Of a stretch of 64,000 nt of DNA, positions 30,919 to 41,470 are shown one piece after another (position 1 is the stretch's first letter; each line of letters opens with the position of its first letter). A model generated the notes under the pieces. The model was not told the DNA's origin, made no database searches, and saw only the letters and a program-made list of their open reading frames with translations. This DNA comes from Pedobacter sp. PAMC26386. Its GTDB lineage: Bacteria; Bacteroidota; Bacteroidia; Sphingobacteriales; Sphingobacteriaceae. The position numbers and the translations under genes were made by a program. The stretch lies in the NCBI GenBank assembly GCA_014302835.1, contig CP060294.1:1426001-1490000 (forward strand), written 5' to 3'.

Positions 30919-32985
30919 CTATTTGATAATGTCTTCTGCTTCATTTTTCTTTTTAGAGATGTTGTATAAGACAAATCCCATGAAAAGGAAGATTAAAACG
31001 CCAAGCAGTTCATAACCACCAGCACCAAACCAGCGGGTAAATAACGGCTGCACATCTATTTTGCTCAAATTGCTCCGTACAGATGGAATAACCATTAAAA
31101 TTGCGACGACAACTCCAGCCAATGCACCACCAGCAACGAGACCTGTTGCAAAGAGATTGCCTGGGCCTAATTCTTCTTCCTCCGGTGTTTTTACTTTCTT
31201 CCGTTCTTTCCAGTCTACAATTCCTTTAATTGCACCACCTACAAAAATTGGTAGTGTAGTGGATAAAGGTAAATAAGCACCTACAGCAAATGATAAAGCA
31301 TTGATACCACATAATTCTATAGTGATCGCGATAAATACACCAACTAATACATATTGCCAATCCAGGTTAAAAGAAAGCATACCCTTAATTAAGGTCGCCA
31401 TTAATGTAGCTTGTGGAGCAGAATATAGTTCAGTACCAATAGCGTGTTTGATGCCCTGTGCCAGCATTTCTGGAGTAGGGGTATCCAATATACGAACTGT
31501 AAGTCCGATGACGATTGACGAAACGATAACGCCTATAAATAATGCGATTTGCTGATACCTTGGTGTTGCACCAATGATATAACCTGTTTTAAGATCCTGA
31601 GACGTTGCACCTGCATTTGCTGCCGCTATACAAATCATACCGCCTACAACTAAAGCCATAGGCTCATAAACCTTACCTGTCCAGCCAACAGCGATGAAAA
31701 CAAGACAAGTCCCCATAATTGTTGCGATAGTCATTCCAGAGATAGGATTGTTGCTGGATCCAATTAAACCTACAATACGACTTGAAACTGTAACGAAGAA
31801 AGCACCGAACAGAACAACCAGTACGCCAATCAGTAAGTTACTTAAGATTCCGTTACTTGGTATTTGTGGTAAAACAGCAACGAGGATGATCAGAGCCAAA
31901 CTACCAACACCAACAACTTTAAGTGAAAGATCACGGTCAGTTCTTTTGGTATCAGCTACGGTTTTTCCTTCTTTAATAGAGCCAAGACTATCTTTAAATG
32001 AAGATATAATAGTGGGAATAGTTTTTAATAAAGTGATAAATCCACCGGCTGCTACTGCTCCGGCACCAATTTGTTTCACATAGGCTTGATAAATCGCTAA
32101 CGGATAATCAGAAAAAGTTTGTGTAGCAGGGTTCCATCCTACAGAACCACCAGCTTTGGTGATATCAGCAAGTAAACCCAGTTTTACCAGCTGATGTGCT
32201 GCTAATGCAGGATCAATTAAGGTTGCTAATAATGGAATAAGTCCTAACCATGCTAATACACCACCTGCAACTAATACTCCGGCAATTTTTGGACCGATGA
32301 TATAACCAACCCCCATATATTCTGGAGTAATTTCACCGCTGACCTGAGCAGAAGGCAAAAATTTATTCGCTTGTGTCGTTACCCAGGTTGGTGCTTCTGC
32401 AATCACATGGAAAACTTTCTGCATCAACGCGTAAATCATTGCAAAACCCAGCCCCCAAAAAGCTGTACGTGCAAACGATCCGCCTCTTTCTCCAGCTTTA
32501 AGTACTGATGCACAGGCTGTTCCTTCTGGGTAAGGTAGTGTATCGTGTTCTTTGACAATCAATGATCTGCGCAAAGGAATCATCATCATGGTTCCTAATA
32601 CTCCACCAAGAATAGCAAGAATCAGAATGGTCATGTAGTTGAAAAAGGCTTCTCCTGAACTTTGTCCGCCAATATCTGTACTGAGAAACAAAAAACCTGG
32701 AAGAGTAAATACAACTCCTGCGGCAATGGACTCACCGGCCGATCCTGTGGTCTGAATAATATTATTCTCCAGTATGGTCGTTTTAAAAAACTTTTTTCCC
32801 AGCGTGATAGCTAGTACGGCAATTGGTATTGACGCTGAGACAGTTAATCCTGCTTTTAAGGCGAGATATACAGTGGCGGCGCCAAATATGATCCCGGCTA
32901 TACATCCTAATAAAATGGACTTGATTGTAAATTCTGCTACATTACTTTCTGCAGGTATGAAAGGCTTAAATTCTTCTTTAATCAT
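30919..32985 (-). CDS. OPT-family oligopeptide transporter
   Basis: 688 residues with about 15-16 hydrophobic helices. OPT pattern: N-terminal FTIKSILLGCIAGIIFGAAT with YLALKAGLTVSASIPIAVLA, NNIIQTTGSAGESIAAGVVF (about 73-92), LPYPEGTACASVL (about 145-157), and NPISGMTIATIM (about 425-436). OPT proteins import peptides or metal chelates with protons. It is monocistronic with its own strong terminator. Substrate unknown; homologues in Bacteroidota are annotated as oligopeptide transporters. Confidence 0.9.
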   Translation of the reverse strand: MIKEEFKPFIPAESNVAEFTIKSILLGCIAGIIFGAATVYLALKAGLTVSASIPIAVLAITLGKKFFKTTILENNIIQTTGSAGESIAAGVVFTLPGFLFLSTDIGGQSSGEAFFNYMTILILAILGGVLGTMMMIPLRRSLIVKEHDTLPYPEGTACASVLKAGERGGSFARTAFWGLGFAMIYALMQKVFHVIAEAPTWVTTQANKFLPSAQVSGEITPEYMGVGYIIGPKIAGVLVAGGVLAWLGLIPLLATLIDPALAAHQLVKLGLLADITKAGGSVGWNPATQTFSDYPLAIYQAYVKQIGAGAVAAGGFITLLKTIPTIISSFKDSLGSIKEGKTVADTKRTDRDLSLKVVGVGSLALIILVAVLPQIPSNGILSNLLIGVLVVLFGAFFVTVSSRIVGLIGSSNNPISGMTIATIMGTCLVFIAVGWTGKVYEPMALVVGGMICIAAANAGATSQDLKTGYIIGATPRYQQIALFIGVIVSSIVIGLTVRILDTPTPEMLAQGIKHAIGTELYSAPQATLMATLIKGMLSFNLDWQYVLVGVFIAITIELCGINALSFAVGAYLPLSTTLPIFVGGAIKGIVDWKERKKVKTPEEEELGPGNLFATGLVAGGALAGVVVAILMVIPSVRSNLSKIDVQPLFTRWFGAGGYELLGVLIFLFMGFVLYNISKKKNEAEDIIK

Positions 32986-33150
32986 TATAAAAAAATATGG
33001 TTTAAAGGTATCTTTTTTTACCCACCTAACAAGGCTAAACGTGAATAAACCGTGTATTTTAGTGTTTGAGTGAGTGTAAATCGTACAATTAGGGAGGTGA
33101 AATAAAGTAGAGACAGAAGTGGTTTAGTTCATCGGAGAGGTATTTTATTC

Positions 33151-33158
33151 TAACTTTG
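33151..33158 (+). promoter_or_regulatory. Candidate -7 box TAACTTTG, almost leaderless
   Basis: TAACTTTG fits TAnnTTTG and ends 6 bp before the ATG at 33165, so the transcript would begin at or next to the start codon. No clear -33 TTTG is seen. Confidence 0.35.
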
Positions 33159-33164
33159 TTTTTA

Positions 33165-34022
33165 ATGAATAATATATTAATCATATTAATCCTGTTCGTT
33201 ACCAGTCTTGCAAATGCACAGATAAAACCCTTTTACAACTGGAAGGGGAATAATCTGCCTCTATACGCAAAACCCGATACGAATAGTACGATTTTGATCA
33301 ATATACCCAAAAGTGGTGCGGTGCAACCGATTCATCATCAGGTAAAATTACCTGCTTTCAATATTATCTTAAGTTATTTTGGAAGCACTTCAAAGCCTGA
33401 AGGGGGAGATGTATATGATACTGGCGGCACTTTTTACACAATGCCTGGAATCTGGGTAAAGGTGATTTATAAGGGCCAGGCAGGATTTGTTCCCGACCTG
33501 TTCTTGTCTAGTCTGCCCGACTTGGCAGTACACAACGCTAAGAATTTTGAGTTTGAGGATATAGCTGCCGGATATATGGCCGGACTGTTTGGCGCACCGG
33601 TAGCTCAACAGAAACAAGAACTGCCAAAACAAAATAAGGAAGAAATTAACTACACTAAAACTTACCGTTACAAGAATGGAAATTATCTTTTAGGAACTTT
33701 TAGTTATTTTGAAGAAGGCGGGGTTGGGGGTGAAACCTATACACTTTTTTTTAAAGGATTAAAGAAGCATGAAGCCATTCTTGTATTATTGAAATTAACT
33801 TCATTTGATTCAATTAGTAATGATCAGCTTAAAAAGCTTAAAAAACGGATAATTACACATAGCCCATATGACCAGTTTAGCTGGTGGTATAATAGTAATG
33901 CCCCTAAGGAAGGTATACCAGAACTTGAATTTTTCTATTATCAGGAAGGTGGAACAACAAATGCCAGTATTAATGAAACAAAAGACGGAGTAACTATTAC
34001 TTATAGTTTTGGTGGTTGTTAA
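33165..34022 (+). CDS. Exported SH3b-like protein
   Basis: 285 residues from the ATG at 33165; an upstream TTG would add three residues. Signal peptide (about 1-20, ending TSLANAQ). Residues about 25-125 look like a bacterial SH3 domain: LPLYAKPDTNSTILINIPKS, then GIWVKVIYKGQAGFVPDLFL, the usual 'GxxGWV' end. The rest (about 150-285) is not recognised; it contains repeated aromatics and a LVLLKLTSFDSI-like strand. Likely periplasmic cell-wall or protein binding. First of three co-directional genes with the exported protein at 34096 and the TPR protein. Confidence 0.7.
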   Translation: MNNILIILILFVTSLANAQIKPFYNWKGNNLPLYAKPDTNSTILINIPKSGAVQPIHHQVKLPAFNIILSYFGSTSKPEGGDVYDTGGTFYTMPGIWVKVIYKGQAGFVPDLFLSSLPDLAVHNAKNFEFEDIAAGYMAGLFGAPVAQQKQELPKQNKEEINYTKTYRYKNGNYLLGTFSYFEEGGVGGETYTLFFKGLKKHEAILVLLKLTSFDSISNDQLKKLKKRIITHSPYDQFSWWYNSNAPKEGIPELEFFYYQEGGTTNASINETKDGVTITYSFGGC

Positions 34023-34095
34023 TATTATTGGATTTAATCGCAGAGTTTGAATTTTATCCAAAACAAACAGGACTTATTTTAAAAATAAGATACAA

Positions 34096-35523
34096 TTGAA
34101 GAATTCGATACTCATATTCCTTCTTTTTATTAGCTGTTTGGTAAAAGCACAGATGAAAAAAGTAAATATAACTGCTGTAAATAAATGGACTTGTACAAGC
34201 TGCGATACCCTGATCTTGAAACCTGGTAAACCCATATTTGTTTTTTACAACATACATGCAGTATATGATCAAAACGAATTTCGTTATATAAAACAGTTAA
34301 AAGCAAGTGATCTTACCGATTCTTCTGCTAATTATAAGTATCAATTGTATACTGTTCCCTTTGCAAAGCGGGAATGGAATGAACTTCAAAAACATTACCC
34401 TAATAACAAATTCAATTACAAATACATCTTTAAACATACCTATATCAAAGTGCTAAACAGTAGTTTGGAGAAGATAAATATGTTAACCTTATCAGATGAG
34501 GATACAGGTTTTATCTATTGGAGTGGTAAACCGGGGGATAAAGTCATTAAAAGGAAAGAAATGTATCAGCTAACCGAGCTGATAGCAAAATATAGAAAGG
34601 TGAAATTCCGTTCTTCCTATATGTTAAAGTATGAGCAGGATTCGACTGCTATAGCCGATCACAAAACAGTTTTTAAACCAACCAGGGAGGCAGCCAGACA
34701 GGCAATGTACTTTGCTGTTAACCTAAAGTTTAAAAATCATTATTTACCACTTCAATTATTCAATCTCAAAGATGTTAAAGAGATGGTGCTAACTAATGTT
34801 ACGCATAGAAATAAAAATATCCAGTTAGACTTTAACAGTAAAGGACAAATCGTTAAAATGCTGGATGATCGTGGTGCAGTATCAATTGAATATAAGGACG
34901 ATGCCCCTCATTTTTTCACAGAGCCTTCTCAGCAGAATCAGGAATTTAACTATTCAGGAGACACCCTGTTTGTAAATAATAAGTGGAATCGTAAACTTGA
35001 TCAATACACACTTGTAGGAAATTTTTACTTTAAAACGAAATCTTACTTGCTTTATGATCCGGCTCCTTTTAAAAAAGAATTGGTTTTGGGTCGTAATGAA
35101 TTGATTAAGCGGATTGATCATAGTACGGAACTTATTTTGCAAACTAATCATTCAAATGCTGATGAACTGGATATGCTTACAAGACCAGATGCTCAGGATC
35201 AGGATGTACCAATGGTCACGTATGTGAGTTCAATAGATGGGACTGTACCGCTAACCATTAAGTATAAGACGTATTACGATAATCAATATACCGAATTAAT
35301 TGAAGAACGGTTTATGGATGGTAAAGGAAACCTGATTTTAAATAAAACAATAGGCAGTATCAGACGACATCACGTTTTTAAAATGAAACAAAACAGGCCT
35401 GTCAGTCTATCTATTAAATATCAGGTACTATCAGATGATGGGAAAACTGTTATCGATGAATTAAGTTCGAAAGATACAAAGCCTGAAATGATCAATTTTA
35501 GCTATAAATATTATAATGATTAG
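34096..35523 (+). CDS. Exported protein of unknown function
   Basis: 475 residues from a TTG; the next Met is only codon 22 and would remove the signal peptide (KNSILIFLLFISCLVKAQ), so TTG is preferred. The mature part has many Tyr/Lys-rich beta strands and no Cys pair except CTSCDTL near the N-terminus. No family is recognised. It ends 2 bp before the TPR gene, so the two are probably co-translated; the SH3b gene precedes it by about 73 bp. Probably periplasmic. Confidence 0.6.
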   Translation: MKNSILIFLLFISCLVKAQMKKVNITAVNKWTCTSCDTLILKPGKPIFVFYNIHAVYDQNEFRYIKQLKASDLTDSSANYKYQLYTVPFAKREWNELQKHYPNNKFNYKYIFKHTYIKVLNSSLEKINMLTLSDEDTGFIYWSGKPGDKVIKRKEMYQLTELIAKYRKVKFRSSYMLKYEQDSTAIADHKTVFKPTREAARQAMYFAVNLKFKNHYLPLQLFNLKDVKEMVLTNVTHRNKNIQLDFNSKGQIVKMLDDRGAVSIEYKDDAPHFFTEPSQQNQEFNYSGDTLFVNNKWNRKLDQYTLVGNFYFKTKSYLLYDPAPFKKELVLGRNELIKRIDHSTELILQTNHSNADELDMLTRPDAQDQDVPMVTYVSSIDGTVPLTIKYKTYYDNQYTELIEERFMDGKGNLILNKTIGSIRRHHVFKMKQNRPVSLSIKYQVLSDDGKTVIDELSSKDTKPEMINFSYKYYND

Positions 35524-35525
35524 AT

Positions 35526-37841
35526 ATGAATACGATAGATGACTTTCAAGCCTTACATGATCAGGGCAATTATGAGGAATGTATTGAAAACGTAAACATA
35601 TTTCTGCTTTTTAATCCTCAAAACATAGAAGCTTTACTGCTTAAGGCGAAGTGTGAATATAGACAAGCTGATTCTTGCGAGGATGACCAAGATGCAAAAT
35701 TAGCATTATACGGCAGCGCATATCATAGTTTTGAAGTTATACTGAACATCCGTCCTACAGAAGAAGAAGCAATGTTATTTGCAGCCTATATCAATATCTA
35801 TTTTACGAAAGTGAATTTGCCTGAGGCCAAAGTTTATTGTGATATTCTTGCCTTATCAGATGATGAAAATAGAAAATTGGCAGCAATTAATTATAGGCAG
35901 CGGGTCCATTTTCTAATGGACAATATTGAACTTTCTCTGGAAGATATAGATACACAAATTAAACTCAATCAGACTCTTTATCAGCATAACCGGAGCGCAT
36001 TGGACCGGGAGGTGAGCTTCCTTTATCTCGAAAAGGTCAATCTGTATTTGTGGAACAGAATTGATCCTGTGAAAGTATTTGAAACCTTCAATGACGGAAT
36101 AGTTTATCCTCATAATGATGCGTTGACCTATGGTCATATCGCTAATTTAGCCCTGGATCATGAGGAACTTGAAGTAGCAGGAAAAGCAGCCTTACTTGCC
36201 TTTCTAAATTGTGATAATGAGCCGCATTATGAACTTTCAGATCTTTATCATAGAATAAGCAGATTAAACAGAATTGGGCAGCTCAACAAGTCTTTAGTGC
36301 ATAGTATGTTGCTTGCATTACAGAAGTTTCCGGAATCTTTAGGAACCGATATTACAGAGACTATAAGCATTGCCAGTCATTATAGTATTGTATATCCCGA
36401 CTGGGATGTCCCGCTTAGTTTTGCTGGGGTGTTTTTGTTTGATGAAGGAAGTTATGAGAAGGCGCTGGTTTATCTTGAAAAGAGTCTGGAGTTAGGAGGA
36501 ATGGCTCAGGGATTACAACGTTATATTGAAGCAAGCTACCGTGTAAATGGAAAATTACCAGTTATAGAGAAATGGCCTCAGGATTCTGCGATAGCCTATT
36601 ATAACGCAGGATGCGATATTTCCAATCAAACCTTAGTGAATATCTGGAATGAATCAATTGGTCTTGATCTGGCCAGAATTATGGCGAAGTTCTATGAAAT
36701 TTCTTATCAGATTTTTCATGATTACTTTTATAATAACCTTGGAGAAAGTATGGTCAATCATGTACATACTTTTGCTAAATGCTGTAATAATTACGGTATT
36801 GTACTTGACGAACTTCGGGAGCATGAAAAAGCGGTTGAGGTTCATCAGCTTGGTTATTCTTTATCTCCATTTTGGGAGCAGCTGATTGGTTGGGGAATGG
36901 CGCTTAAAAATATGGGAAGATTTGAAGAGTCTATTGAGATTTTTAAAGTAGCTGATTCATATGAAATAGACTATATGTCGTTTCCAAGAGCTTTAAGAAT
37001 AAGAGGTGGGGTATTGGATATGACTTGTAAATTGGGACTTAAAGACGAAGCCCGGGTACTTTTAAATAAGATAACAATTGATTACGATGAGTTCTTAGAA
37101 GTGAATAGAGCCAAATTAACCAAGCAGGAGCTATTTGAATTGAGTGAGGAGTATATTGTAGTCCAGAATATAAGATATGATTTACTCCGAGAAGAAAGCT
37201 CTGTAGATGTTGTGAAAATATGGCACGAAGAATTAGTTAAGAATCCCGATGACAATTCTGCGTGGTTTATGCTGATGCAAGAATACTTTCAGCTAAAAGA
37301 TTACAGTCAGTGCATCGCTTGTGCAGATAATTATCAAGCAGTAAAGAAGGATGCTATACAAATTGAGTCACACTGTAAAATACATTTTATGCGTGGTATG
37401 TCTCACCTTACTTTGGGTAATTATACTAATGCAATCAATAATTTTGAATCTTTAATTGAGTCTCTTAAAAAGCTTTACGGAGGTGACGACAGTGAGTTAT
37501 GTATTGTTTACCGTCATTCTGTGCATTGCTGTTACATGTTGAAACAATGGGATAAATGTATTTCGTATGCATTGCAACATGTCGCCTATTATAAAAAAAA
37601 TAAATGGATGTGGGATCATGAATTAGTAGAAGTGAGTTTACATTATGCAGATGCTTGTTATGCTATCGGATCAGAAAAAGAAGCACGCGGAGCACTCCGG
37701 AATATTTTGAAATTTTTTCCAGATAACGAAGATGCGCAAAGAAGAAAGCAGGAGTGGAGAGTTAAAGGTGGTTTGTTCTATTTTCTTCATGTAATTTCCT
37801 CAGTTTACTATTCTTTTTTCCATAAAGGAAGTAAAAGATAA
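35526..37841 (+). CDS. Large TPR-repeat protein
   Basis: 771 residues, cytoplasmic (no signal peptide). TPR-like helix pairs recur: DQGNYEECIENVNIFLLFNP (about 12-31), then GSYEKALVYLEKSLELGG (about 310-327), MGRFEESIEIFKVADSYEID, and LGNYTNAINNFESLIESLKK (about 630-649). It is probably a scaffold that binds partner proteins. Its last 80 bp overlap the convergent APC gene at 37762, an unusually long convergent overlap. No partner domain is recognised beyond TPRs. Confidence 0.75.
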   Translation: MNTIDDFQALHDQGNYEECIENVNIFLLFNPQNIEALLLKAKCEYRQADSCEDDQDAKLALYGSAYHSFEVILNIRPTEEEAMLFAAYINIYFTKVNLPEAKVYCDILALSDDENRKLAAINYRQRVHFLMDNIELSLEDIDTQIKLNQTLYQHNRSALDREVSFLYLEKVNLYLWNRIDPVKVFETFNDGIVYPHNDALTYGHIANLALDHEELEVAGKAALLAFLNCDNEPHYELSDLYHRISRLNRIGQLNKSLVHSMLLALQKFPESLGTDITETISIASHYSIVYPDWDVPLSFAGVFLFDEGSYEKALVYLEKSLELGGMAQGLQRYIEASYRVNGKLPVIEKWPQDSAIAYYNAGCDISNQTLVNIWNESIGLDLARIMAKFYEISYQIFHDYFYNNLGESMVNHVHTFAKCCNNYGIVLDELREHEKAVEVHQLGYSLSPFWEQLIGWGMALKNMGRFEESIEIFKVADSYEIDYMSFPRALRIRGGVLDMTCKLGLKDEARVLLNKITIDYDEFLEVNRAKLTKQELFELSEEYIVVQNIRYDLLREESSVDVVKIWHEELVKNPDDNSAWFMLMQEYFQLKDYSQCIACADNYQAVKKDAIQIESHCKIHFMRGMSHLTLGNYTNAINNFESLIESLKKLYGGDDSELCIVYRHSVHCCYMLKQWDKCISYALQHVAYYKKNKWMWDHELVEVSLHYADACYAIGSEKEARGALRNILKFFPDNEDAQRRKQEWRVKGGLFYFLHVISSVYYSFFHKGSKR

Positions 37842-39231
37842 TTCCAATGGCCATCCAGATAAAAAGGCGTATCCAGCTTTCAATAGGTAAACCTATCATC
37901 AGACAAACACATACCGCGATTCCTAAGATGGGGATAAGCGGTACAAACGGTACCTTAAATGATCTTGGGATTTCAGGATTTGTACGTCTTAAAATAATGA
38001 CACCCAGTGCCACCAGTGAAAAAGCAAATAAGGTTCCTATACTTACCATGTGGCCCAAATCAGAAATAGGGACTAAACCGGCAAGTAAACCGACAAACAC
38101 AAGGAAAAATAAATTGCTTTTCCAGGGAGTTTTAAAACGTGGGTGAATATTACTGAAAAATCCGGGTAGTAATCCGTCTTTTGACATACTGTAGAAAACA
38201 CGGGACTGACCTAAGAGCATGACCAGGATAACCGAGGTATATCCAGCAAGAATGGCTATGATTAGCGCGCTGTTTAAAAAGTGATAACCAGTAACGGCAA
38301 ATGCTGTAGCAGCAGGGCTTGCATCACCTTTAAATGCGGTGTAAGGAGCCAAGCCGGTCATTACATAAGAGAAGGCCACGTATAGTATAGTGGCAACTAA
38401 TAAGGAGCCTATGATACCAATCGGCATATCCTTCTGTGGATTCTTAGCCTCCTGAGCGGCTGTAGAAACGGCATCGAAGCCAATAAACCCGAAAAAAACA
38501 ACTGCAGCACCTCTGACAATACCAGACCAGCCGAAATGTCCAAATTCGCCGGTGTTTTCGGGAATAAACGGACTATAATTATCTGTATTAATGAAAGACC
38601 AGCCAAGGGCGATAAAAAGAAGGATAACACTGATTTTTAGAATCACCAGTAAGTTATTAATTGTCGCCGATTCTTTTGTTCCTTTGACTAGAACAAGAGA
38701 GAGTACGATCACAATAAATACCGCTGGCAGGTTGATAATTCCACCTTGTAATGTGGTTCCGTTAGCGAGTTTTACAGGATCAAACGGAGAACTGGTTAAT
38801 TCTGCTGGCAAATGAATATGCAATTGTGCAAGTAGTTTGGTCGCGTAACTAGACCAGCTTACAGCAACTGTTGCAGAAGCCAGTGCATATTCAAGTACTA
38901 AGTCCCAACCGATTATCCAGGCCATAAATTCACCTAGTGTGGCATAAGTATAAGTATAGGCTGAACCAGCTACGGGTATCATGGAAGCATATTCTGCGTA
39001 ACAAAGGGCGCAAAATGCACAGGCGACTCCAGCAAGGATAAAAGATAGAATTACTGCCGGACCAGCGTTTTCAGAAGCGACAATACCTGTAAGCGAGAAT
39101 ATACCAGCTCCAACTATGGCACCGATACCTAGTGCGATCAGATTATATGGACCCAGAGTTCTGGTAAGTCCATTTTCACCATTGTATTTTTGCTCCTCTA
39201 TGAGCAGGTTTATTGGTTTCTTGAAAAGCAT
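37762..39231 (-). CDS. Amino acid permease, APC superfamily, cationic type
   Basis: 489 residues with about 12-13 membrane helices. NLIALGIGAIVGAGIFSLTG (about 29-48) is the substrate-binding unwound helix 1, and ALCYAEYASMIPVAGSAYTY (about 75-94) helix 3 of the CAT subfamily; FFGFIGFDAVSTAAQEAKNP (about 235-254) is helix 6. It imports basic or branched amino acids across the inner membrane. The 3' end overlaps the convergent TPR gene. Confidence 0.9.
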   Translation of the reverse strand: MLFKKPINLLIEEQKYNGENGLTRTLGPYNLIALGIGAIVGAGIFSLTGIVASENAGPAVILSFILAGVACAFCALCYAEYASMIPVAGSAYTYTYATLGEFMAWIIGWDLVLEYALASATVAVSWSSYATKLLAQLHIHLPAELTSSPFDPVKLANGTTLQGGIINLPAVFIVIVLSLVLVKGTKESATINNLLVILKISVILLFIALGWSFINTDNYSPFIPENTGEFGHFGWSGIVRGAAVVFFGFIGFDAVSTAAQEAKNPQKDMPIGIIGSLLVATILYVAFSYVMTGLAPYTAFKGDASPAATAFAVTGYHFLNSALIIAILAGYTSVILVMLLGQSRVFYSMSKDGLLPGFFSNIHPRFKTPWKSNLFFLVFVGLLAGLVPISDLGHMVSIGTLFAFSLVALGVIILRRTNPEIPRSFKVPFVPLIPILGIAVCVCLMIGLPIESWIRLFIWMAIGIIFYFLYGKKNSKLRKLHEENRTNHL

Positions 39232-39413
39232 ACTTAATTTTTGATGGGATTAGCGCAGGTATAATTTGAATTGTTCAGGGAGGCAAATGTATAAATATTA
39301 TATTTAAACTACTAAAATAGTAGTCTTTATTATCAAAGATAGAATTCTCTTGAAATTGTAAAGGATTTAGCTGGGATATGATTTGTCCTTCCTTATTCTA
39401 TTTAGATAGAATT

Positions 39414-40601
39414 CTATTGGTAAAAGACTTCAAAGTCTTTTGCCAGATAATTTTCAGGAAATTCTCTGTTGATCAGAAAGTGAGCAGCAGTTTTACCGAT
39501 CGCTTCTGAACACATTGCCGAATAGCCGTTACAGCCACTTGCAACAAATAACCCGGATTGATTTGTTTCGCCAATATAAGGTCTTCCGTGCACTGAGCGA
39601 TTAATGATACACCGTTTAGTCAGGTACTCAACCGGTTCAATATTTGGTAATATCTTTAAGAGTTCTTGTTTTAATCTATTGATAAACTGATCACTATTGC
39701 CACTCCTAAACCACTGCTGCACCTGTCCAATGGTGTCAAAGTAGAAATCTTCAGGCATATTACAACCCATTTTTATATAATAATGACCATCAGGATACTG
39801 GACAGGCCGAATCAGGTAGATTCCTTCGGTAGTACCATTATCAATTTCATATAACAGAGAAGGAAGCTGTGCAAGTTCTTGTGCCTGTTCTGGCGTCAGC
39901 CTTGCTAATAAGATAATTTCGTTTTTCAGCTTTAATTTTAATTTCTGAGTGGATAGATTGAAAAAATTTACAAACGATCCGGCTGCTAACAAGATTTTAG
40001 ATGCGTGATAAGTATTGCCTTCATGAGATTTAACTGTAAAGCCTTGTTTGTGATAAGTGATATCTAAAACGGTATCATTTAAATTCGCGCCCTTATTTTT
40101 CTCAAAAATTGTTAATTGTGCTTTTAACAGGAGGCGTGGATTAATAAGGCCTGCCGGAGATTTTTCTAACAAGCCGTGTGAACTATCCGGAAAATTATAA
40201 GAATTGAAATCCCTGGTAATTCCAGATCCTTTTGAATAAGAAGTATAAGCTAGGTTGAACTGGCTAGCCAAAAATGCCGCCTTGTTTAGGTACTCGTCGG
40301 CTCCGGAAGGATTGACATAGAGACAGCCTACTGAGTGATGAAAATCTATACCGCTTTGTTCCTGAATAGTCTGGTACTGTTTGACTGATTCAAGATTTAA
40401 TCTTGTCCATACTTTATCTTTGCCAATGATCCGCTGAACTCGTGCCTGATCATAATGACTGGCAAAAACAATAGATTTATCATAGTCCAAAGGTTCATCA
40501 GGGCCAATAATGGCAACTCTTTTATGGCTGTAGGATAGGTGTTTAGCTGCCGATGTGCCAACTAAACCTTTACCAATAACAATGATGTCGAATTCACTCA
40601 T
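39414..40601 (-). CDS. FAD-dependent oxidoreductase (DAO family, sarcosine-oxidase-like)
   Basis: 395 residues. N-terminal dinucleotide fold FDIIVIGKGLVGTSAAKHLS (about 4-23, GxGLVG), then the DAO domain with a late FAD-contacting stretch GLFVASGCNGYSAMCSEAIG (about 348-367). DAO enzymes oxidise N-methyl or D-amino acids, giving H2O2. No neighbour fixes the substrate: it is alone between the APC permease and the decayed serine hydrolase. Confidence 0.8.
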   Translation of the reverse strand: MSEFDIIVIGKGLVGTSAAKHLSYSHKRVAIIGPDEPLDYDKSIVFASHYDQARVQRIIGKDKVWTRLNLESVKQYQTIQEQSGIDFHHSVGCLYVNPSGADEYLNKAAFLASQFNLAYTSYSKGSGITRDFNSYNFPDSSHGLLEKSPAGLINPRLLLKAQLTIFEKNKGANLNDTVLDITYHKQGFTVKSHEGNTYHASKILLAAGSFVNFFNLSTQKLKLKLKNEIILLARLTPEQAQELAQLPSLLYEIDNGTTEGIYLIRPVQYPDGHYYIKMGCNMPEDFYFDTIGQVQQWFRSGNSDQFINRLKQELLKILPNIEPVEYLTKRCIINRSVHGRPYIGETNQSGLFVASGCNGYSAMCSEAIGKTAAHFLINREFPENYLAKDFEVFYQ

Positions 40602-40650
40602 GAATTAGGTCTTGATTTTTGTATCACTACTTTGATTTCAATATAACCAT

Positions 40651-41470
40651 TTATTTCATTTCAATATCAACTATGGCTTGACCTTTTTCTTTAAGATATG
40701 CTTTGATAAGATCGGCATAGAGTTTCGGACCATTGTCTGAGTTGGTATAAATGATAATTCCGTTGCCAGATTTGGGAAGTAGAAAACAAATAGAATGTGC
40801 ACCCGGGTCATCTCCGTCATGAGAAATAGCATATTCTCCATCGCCTAACTGATCATAGATAAACCAGCCCAAACCAATATAACGATTGTTTTTTGTTTTT
40901 GTCTGATGACTAAATACTTGTGATGCTATTATTGGGGATAATCCTTCAAGATTCATTGCAGAAATTAAGAATTTTCCGTAATCTGCAATGGTTGTTTTCA
41001 ATAAGTCTGCGCCACTTGGAGTGGTATTCCTTTCAAAAAAGTGCATTACCTTTGTCGTCGTGCGGAATAGCGAATCTGGATTCATCCATGTTTTTATCCC
41101 TGGTAAGGGGAGTGTCGTTCATTCCTAATGGTTTAAAAATAAGCTCGTCAGCCAGTTGGTTTAAAGGCTTGTGAAATTTAGCTTCCAATACTCGACGCAG
41201 ATATTCGAAGCCTTCACCCGAATACTGGTATTTTGTACCAGGATCAAATTGAAAGACAAGTTTACGGTCTTTCAATTCGGAACGCCAGTTTGGAAAACCA
41301 CTTTTTTGAGTGAGAATATCTAATGTTGTGAGTTTTTTGCTGCGTGGGTCGGCTTTAATATCCGGGTCAGTCCAATATTTATAAAGAGGTTCGTTTAAAT
41401 CCCATTTACCGGTGCTAACAAGTTTTAAAGTTAACATTGTAGCCACTGTTTTTGTAAATAGGGTCCTCAA
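40651..41470 (-). pseudogene. Serine hydrolase (beta-lactamase family), frameshifted and truncated
   Basis: The N-terminal piece (41470 down to about 41040) reads TKTVATMLTLKLVSTGKWDL, DILTQKSGFPNWRSEL, YQYSGEGFEYLRRVLE (a YSG/YxN-type box), then FKPLGMNDTP. It meets a stop after DDKGNALF at a run of six T on the minus strand (near 41035-41040). One base fewer would join it to the second piece (ERNTTPSGADLLKTTIADYG ... ISHDGDDPG), which ends at 40651. The SxxK Ser is also missing where the gene joins the NTF2-like gene. So this is a decayed serine hydrolase; the homopolymer could be a sequencing error but the missing start is not. Confidence 0.75.
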
